A stretch of 27,117 nt of DNA, taken from contig DYCH01000069.1 of assembly GCA_019418235.1 (NCBI GenBank), positions 1 through 27,117 of the forward strand, in the 5' to 3' direction. Shown here one piece after another: positions 22,976 through 27,117 of this stretch. The position numbers and the translations under genes were made by a program. Numbering within the stretch: position 1 is the stretch's first letter; each line of letters opens with the position of its first letter. The notes beneath the pieces are model-generated. The model ran no database searches. It saw only the letters and a list, made by a program, of their open reading frames with translations, and was not told the DNA's origin. The stretch comes from Sutterella sp. (lineage in GTDB: Bacteria; Pseudomonadota; Gammaproteobacteria; Burkholderiales; Burkholderiaceae_F).

Positions 22976-23596
22976 ATGTTACTGAAAAAGCATTTCTTTA
23001 CTCGCTGGCTTTTGGTCGTGCTCCTTGCATTGATGGGCACGGCTTATGCATCGGTGGCAAACGATATCACCCGTTTGGCCGTCACGGATCGCATGGTCCG
23101 AGGCACTTTTAAGCAATCGCAATATTTACTTAACGTCAACAAACCGTTTGAGAGCTCGGGTAACTTCATCTTTTGGCGCAACAAAGCCATGATGTGGCGA
23201 ACACTTGAACCGATTCGCACCACAACAATCTACAACAATCAGGAATTGTCGGTTTATTTGTACATCAATGGTAAACGTATTGAGCAGCGTGCCAGCGCTA
23301 CCACGAGTATGATTAACCGGTTGCTTTGGATCATCATGTCCGGCAACCTTGATGTCTTATCGTTGGATTTCCAAGTTCTCTCCAAGTTTGACAGCACCGG
23401 GTGGGAATTTATTCTTTTGCCCAATTCAAGTGTCACCAATCTTCTGATTAAACGCATAACCGTTCGAGGAAATAGTTTTGCCGAAGAAATCACCGTGGAA
23501 TATTTTTCGGGTGATATCACACTTTTAGAGCTCCAAAATGTCACGTTTAGCGACAAGAGCACAAGTTTCGAGGAGGCCGAACTTGATAACCCGTAA
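22976..23596 (+). CDS. Second LolA-like periplasmic carrier
   Basis: 206 residues with a signal peptide ending in AYA-S (about 24). GTFKQSQYLLNVNKPFESSGNFIFWRNKAMMWRT (about 43-76) matches the carrier pattern of the copy at 14119 (GxFxQxxxL, KP-F/L, GxxxFW). Sequence agreement between the two is low outside these points, so the duplication is old or the two were acquired separately. A start upstream of ATG 22976 is not in frame with a good site. Its last 14 bases overlap the following exporter gene. Confidence 0.75.
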   Translation: MLLKKHFFTRWLLVVLLALMGTAYASVANDITRLAVTDRMVRGTFKQSQYLLNVNKPFESSGNFIFWRNKAMMWRTLEPIRTTTIYNNQELSVYLYINGKRIEQRASATTSMINRLLWIIMSGNLDVLSLDFQVLSKFDSTGWEFILLPNSSVTNLLIKRITVRGNSFAEEITVEYFSGDITLLELQNVTFSDKSTSFEEAELDNP

Positions 23597-25940
23597 AAGT
23601 GTCTCTATCTCTTGGAAAGTTCTCGCAGGATTTTGGTTACTGCTCGTTTTGTTTGCCGTCCTTTTCCAAGTTCGCTTCTTGAGTGTTAACGGCATCCATC
23701 ACGATCTCGCTGCCACCCGCCCTAACGTCGTTTATGAGGACGTGGTAGCACAAGCCACCGATCGGTTGTCCTATCTGCATGACTATCGCACCATTTTCAT
23801 GGTGGGTTTTCCCATCTCACACGCTCAAGACTTTGAGTCCTATGTTGCACGCATCAATGCGAAATGGTCGCCACCTGCAGAACTTGAGAACGTTCAATGG
23901 GAAGCGTTAGACATTAACGATACTTTGTCCTATTACCGCGGCATCAGTAAAAGTCTCATGTCGATGCGCGATCAATTGGATGCCGTCAATACCTCCGATG
24001 AAGAGTTACTTGCCAAAGGTGTCGCCAGCTTAACAACAATAGGTAACAACGGCTACATTGCCAAAGTCGATGACCCCTTGGGCTTTTTTGCTCGGTGGGT
24101 ACAAAAGCGTATTCCCAAAAGCACCATTCTGACCACGGGTGAAACGCTTAAACTTTACGCTGACGACTACGTTTGGGCCATGTCCTTTTATCAGGCTCCC
24201 AAGGACTTAAAAAGCATTAATCCCCTCGCATTTATTCGTTCGGTTGACCAATTGCGAGAAATCGTCCGTGAGATCAATCCTGACGCTCAAATACTTGTGC
24301 GTGGCCAACCCTATACCAGTGCAGTCACCGCTACTCAAAATCTCCAAGACTTGCTGGCTGTTTTAATTATTCTGATGATCTTTTTTGGCCTTTTAGCTCA
24401 ACGATGGACGAAATCCAATGTGCTGCCCATGTTGATGCTTCTTTGCACCGCAGTCGGTCTCGTCGGTGCAGGCCTTGCTTGCATTGTATTTTTTAAGCAA
24501 TTTACACTTTGGACTTTAACGCTTGGTGTAAGTTTTGTCGGAATCTGCTTTATGAATGTGGCTTACGTCTCGTTCATTCATCACCGGCATCCCAATGTTA
24601 GTGCTCAAAAATGCCTTGAATTAGCGCTTCCGGTACTATGTTGGATCACCCTCATTGAATGCATCTCTTTTGGTGTTCTCTGGTTCGTTCCGATTCCCGT
24701 TTGGCAAGAGTTTTCAGTTTTCATGATTGCGGCAGTCCTTTCCTGCCACATTACTCTCATTGTTTGTTACCCCTTGAGTCAAATTGAGAGTGACCAACAA
24801 AGTTTTAGAAATGAACGCATTGATCACATCGGCCGATACTGGCCTCGTTTGTCGTTAAAGCGTTGGCAAAAAACACCCTTTGATATTTTGGGCTACACGC
24901 TGATCACGCTTTTTGTGATCTCTACCGGTTTTTATCTTCTGGAAGCAGACCAGAATCAGAGTCAAGCATTTGAAATCCCCTTATCAGTGCAATTGGATAA
25001 TGCTCGAGTTGAACAAATGCTGATGTTGCCGAGTTCTCAACGATTTTTCTTGGTGAGTTCAGGTTCTGCTCAAGAGACACTCATGAACGAAGAAGCGTTG
25101 CGTATGGGGTTTGTTCAACGACGTTTTAACGACATGACAACGACATGCGTCTCTAAATGGCTACCTTCGAACGAGCGCGCTGATCATGTGAAGAAACTTC
25201 GTGAGGAACTTTTTCATCGCATTCAAGAGCCACTTAACACTATGTTGGATTACACCATTCACCCCAACATGAATACCCAACCGCCAATTAACTTTGATCA
25301 GTGGTACGAATCCGCTTTCTCTTCCCCTGTTCGCCATCTATGGTTAGGCGATCATCATGGGCGCTATAGCTCAATTGTTCAGGTTGCAGGCATCTCTGAA
25401 CCGATGATTCCTCAACTCAAAGCCTTAGCCGAGGCTCTCAGTGGCGTAACATTTATTGATACGATTGAGACGCAAAAGGTGACATTAAATGACAGTCGTT
25501 TCTTTATCACTGGGATCTATCTCTTACTCGTGGTGACTTCCATCACGTTAAGTCTCTTTCACTATGGTTTAGACAGTTGGCGAATCGTTTTCCCACCATT
25601 GGTTGGATCATTAGGCATGATTGCCATTTTAAGTTGGTTCAAGATCCCCTTCTCACTCACTAGTGCCATCGCCCTCGTTGTCGTATATGGCGTTGGGATG
25701 TCAATCTCATTGGCCTACCAAACCAACCGCGACTACGGTTCAAAAAATACCATTTTGCTCTTTTTCTCGGCTGTGGCGACATTAGCTAGTTTCGGGATCG
25801 TTGGTCTGGTTGATGCGCCATTTACCAAGTACTTCAGTCTTAACTGCACGGTAGGGATTTTGCTCACATGCTGCATTACCTTCCTTTTTAGACAAGCAAC
25901 TCAGCCAAACAACAAAGCAGACTGGAACCTACGCGGTTAA
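23583..25940 (+). CDS. Second MMPL/RND-like membrane protein, proton-relay residues missing
   Basis: 785 residues from TTG 23583. AGGAGG lies six bases upstream and the protein then begins with a clean ITRKSVSISWKVLAGFWLLLVLF anchor; an ATG at 23538 inside the LolA-like gene would add 15 residues without a ribosome site. The layout equals apeM: one helix, periplasmic domain (~35-250), six helices, second periplasmic domain, last helices. Where apeM has Asp-Tyr in each half, this protein has Met324-Asn325 (GICFMNVAYV) and Ser707-Ile708 (GVGMSISLAYQ). Without the relay it may not be proton-driven and could be a partner of the first exporter, or a degrading copy. The frame is intact for the whole length. 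Confidence 0.8.
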   Translation: MITRKSVSISWKVLAGFWLLLVLFAVLFQVRFLSVNGIHHDLAATRPNVVYEDVVAQATDRLSYLHDYRTIFMVGFPISHAQDFESYVARINAKWSPPAELENVQWEALDINDTLSYYRGISKSLMSMRDQLDAVNTSDEELLAKGVASLTTIGNNGYIAKVDDPLGFFARWVQKRIPKSTILTTGETLKLYADDYVWAMSFYQAPKDLKSINPLAFIRSVDQLREIVREINPDAQILVRGQPYTSAVTATQNLQDLLAVLIILMIFFGLLAQRWTKSNVLPMLMLLCTAVGLVGAGLACIVFFKQFTLWTLTLGVSFVGICFMNVAYVSFIHHRHPNVSAQKCLELALPVLCWITLIECISFGVLWFVPIPVWQEFSVFMIAAVLSCHITLIVCYPLSQIESDQQSFRNERIDHIGRYWPRLSLKRWQKTPFDILGYTLITLFVISTGFYLLEADQNQSQAFEIPLSVQLDNARVEQMLMLPSSQRFFLVSSGSAQETLMNEEALRMGFVQRRFNDMTTTCVSKWLPSNERADHVKKLREELFHRIQEPLNTMLDYTIHPNMNTQPPINFDQWYESAFSSPVRHLWLGDHHGRYSSIVQVAGISEPMIPQLKALAEALSGVTFIDTIETQKVTLNDSRFFITGIYLLLVVTSITLSLFHYGLDSWRIVFPPLVGSLGMIAILSWFKIPFSLTSAIALVVVYGVGMSISLAYQTNRDYGSKNTILLFFSAVATLASFGIVGLVDAPFTKYFSLNCTVGILLTCCITFLFRQATQPNNKADWNLRG

Positions 25941-25950
25941 CAGTCTGCTT
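25915..25950. terminator. Hairpin between convergent genes, shared terminator
   Basis: AAGCAGACTG (25915-25924) and CAGTCTGCTT (25941-25950) pair perfectly, with an inner AACC/GGTT extension and a five-base loop. It spans the end of the plus-strand gene. Minus-strand transcripts would run out through tgttgtttgg, which is modestly U-rich; the plus-strand side has no U-run. Confidence 0.6.
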
Positions 25951-25971
25951 GCGAGAAATTGAAATGTATGA

Positions 25972-27117
25972 TTAGAGGAAATTGCCGATGGCAAGCCCTG
26001 TAGTGACGGCCACAATGGTGGAGACCAAACCCGGCATCATAAATGAGTGATTGAGCACGTATTTGCCAATACGGGTTGTGCCAGACAAGTCAAAAGAAAT
26101 AGCCGCCACTAATGAACCATAGGTCGGAATAAAGAAGTAGCCGTTAACAGCAGGGAACATCCCGATTAAGGTCGCAGGGCCCAACCCCATGGCAATACCG
26201 ATCGGCATCACGGCTCGAGCGGTTGCAGCCTGAGAATAAAGCAAAACAGAAACAGCAAATAATACAAAAGCAAAGGCCCAAGGACGAACTTGAACAAGGC
26301 TGCCAAAGGAATCCAAAATAACTTGTTTGTGTGCAGCCACAAAACTGTCCCCTAACCAAGCCAAACCAAAGATACCGATTAAAGCAACAATCCCCGCACG
26401 CATTGTGGGCGTTGAGACGATCTTTGCGACATTGGGCTTGCAGAAAACCAAAATAGCAGCAGCTACCACCAACATAAAAATTTCCAACACCGTTGCCATG
26501 CCTAACGGTGCAGTGGCTCCGGGTAACGTACGAATACTCGGCACAAAACCCGCCAAAATCGTACAACCCACACCTAAGAGGAAAATGCAGGCAGAAATCT
26601 TCGCGCTTTTTGATAAAGGCGGACGATTAGCGATTGGTTGAGGTTTCGGAATAAGACCGGCTTTAAGACGAGCCAAATATTCAGGATCGTCAGCTAAATT
26701 TTTCCCAACGCCTAAAGAGCAAATCCCTGCTACCAAAACACCCAATAAAGTGGAAGGAACGCAGACAATCAAGATTTCTGCTAATCCCCACTCCGTCCAA
26801 CCACGGGCGGCAAAAAGGCCGAGCATAGCAGCAGTAGCAGCCGACACAGGCGAAGCCGTAATGGATTGTTGACTGGCAATGGTTGCCACTGCCATCGGAC
26901 GTTCAGGTCGAATACCGGCCGCAATAGCCGTTTCGTAAATGACCGGTTGCAATGGGTAAACAACGTGACCCGTACCAGACAAGAAAGTAAATAACCAAGT
27001 CACGAGCGGAGCAACAATCGTAATATTTTTTGGATTAGCACGAATAATGCGCTCGGCCACACGAACGAGGAAATCGATGCCGCCGGCAGCGTCCATTGTT
27101 GCTGCTGCGGTCACAAC
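25972..27117 (-). CDS. dcuB: Anaerobic C4-dicarboxylate antiporter, DcuB-like, 5' end missing
   Basis: 381 codons to the window edge; the reading frame continues past 27117, so the apparent GTG at 27114 is internal. About 60-75 N-terminal residues of a ~445-residue protein are missing. DAAGGIDFLVRVAERIIRANPK, GTGHVVYPLQPVIYE, GIRPERPMA and ITASPVSAA are hallmarks of the DcuA/DcuB family, with GTGHVVY closer to DcuB. Several membrane helices follow. Dcu proteins exchange fumarate or malate for succinate in anaerobic growth. Convergent with the APE operon; the shared hairpin lies between them. dcuB is FNR-activated in E. coli, but its promoter is outside this window. Confidence 0.85.
   Translation of the reverse strand, partial: VVTAAATMDAAGGIDFLVRVAERIIRANPKNITIVAPLVTWLFTFLSGTGHVVYPLQPVIYETAIAAGIRPERPMAVATIASQQSITASPVSAATAAMLGLFAARGWTEWGLAEILIVCVPSTLLGVLVAGICSLGVGKNLADDPEYLARLKAGLIPKPQPIANRPPLSKSAKISACIFLLGVGCTILAGFVPSIRTLPGATAPLGMATVLEIFMLVVAAAILVFCKPNVAKIVSTPTMRAGIVALIGIFGLAWLGDSFVAAHKQVILDSFGSLVQVRPWAFAFVLFAVSVLLYSQAATARAVMPIGIAMGLGPATLIGMFPAVNGYFFIPTYGSLVAAISFDLSGTTRIGKYVLNHSFMMPGLVSTIVAVTTGLAIGNFL

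Noticed and set aside
26144..26641. Other-frame ORFs of 104-140 codons within the Dcu gene
   Set aside because: They are antiparallel or shifted shadows of a well-supported membrane transporter and contain no recognisable domain.
25972..27114. GTG at 27114 as the true start of the Dcu protein
   Set aside because: The frame stays open to the window edge and the sequence there matches the interior of Dcu proteins after their first helices, so the start is outside.
1..27117. CRISPR arrays, tRNA or rRNA genes
   Set aside because: No regularly spaced direct repeats, cloverleaf-like sequences or rRNA stretches were seen on reading both strands.

Overview
The window is a bacterial accessory region dominated by an aryl polyene (APE) biosynthesis cluster of the ape type described in E. 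coli CFT073 and Xenorhabdus. APEs are carotenoid-like, membrane-anchored aryl polyene esters made by an unusual type II polyketide system and linked to protection from oxidative stress. Gene style, Dcu-type C4-dicarboxylate transport and moderate GC fit an anaerobic or microaerophilic proteobacterium. A betaproteobacterial gut commensal (Sutterellaceae-like) is my best guess, made from general resemblance only.

Layout. (1) 1-373: right end of an IS200/IS605-family element, with the C-terminus of TnpB, a probable omegaRNA and the terminal hairpin ending in TCAA. It stops 31 bases before the next start codon. (2) 405-3250, plus strand: a glycine-zipper lipoprotein, a small secreted coiled-coil protein, ApeC (ketosynthase-like partner subunit), an orphan HigA-type helix-turn-helix protein overlapping apeC, and ApeD (acyltransferase). 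(3) 3247-9384, minus strand: a six-gene envelope block that interrupts the APE cluster. It encodes a lipoprotein, a FlgT_N-like exported protein, a small secreted protein, an exported protein with an internal duplication, a FlgT/CsgG-like three-domain protein and a DUF4236 protein. (4) 9385-9605: divergent control region with a 10-C tract, an exact FNR box (TTGAT-N4-ATCAA), a good sigma70 promoter and leader repeats. (5) 9606-25940, plus strand, tightly packed: two acyl carrier proteins, a membrane protein, an adenylation-dehydratase fusion, a glycosyltransferase, an LpxL-like acyltransferase, a LolA-like carrier, an MMPL/RND exporter, a DUF3261 lipoprotein, a ketosynthase, a dehydratase, a ketoreductase, a second ketosynthase, a phosphopantetheinyl transferase, a methyltransferase, then a second LolA-like plus MMPL-like pair. 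(6) 25915-25950: shared terminator hairpin. (7) 25972-27117, minus strand: DcuB-like antiporter, start outside the window.

How it works together (family knowledge plus inference): the phosphopantetheinyl transferase activates the two ACPs. The adenylation domain loads an aryl starter. The two ketosynthases with ApeC, the ketoreductase and the dehydratases build the polyene. The methyltransferase decorates the aryl head. Acyltransferases and the glycosyltransferase attach the chain to a lipid or sugar anchor, and the MMPL/LolA/lipoprotein set moves the product to the outer membrane.

Most unusual points: the inverted six-gene block inside the cluster; the control region combining a homopolymer tract with an FNR box between divergent operons; the second MMPL protein lacking the Asp-Tyr proton-relay pair in both halves; the ApeH-ApeI fusion; the split ApeJ; no visible thioesterase; and the orphan antitoxin-like protein coupled to apeC.
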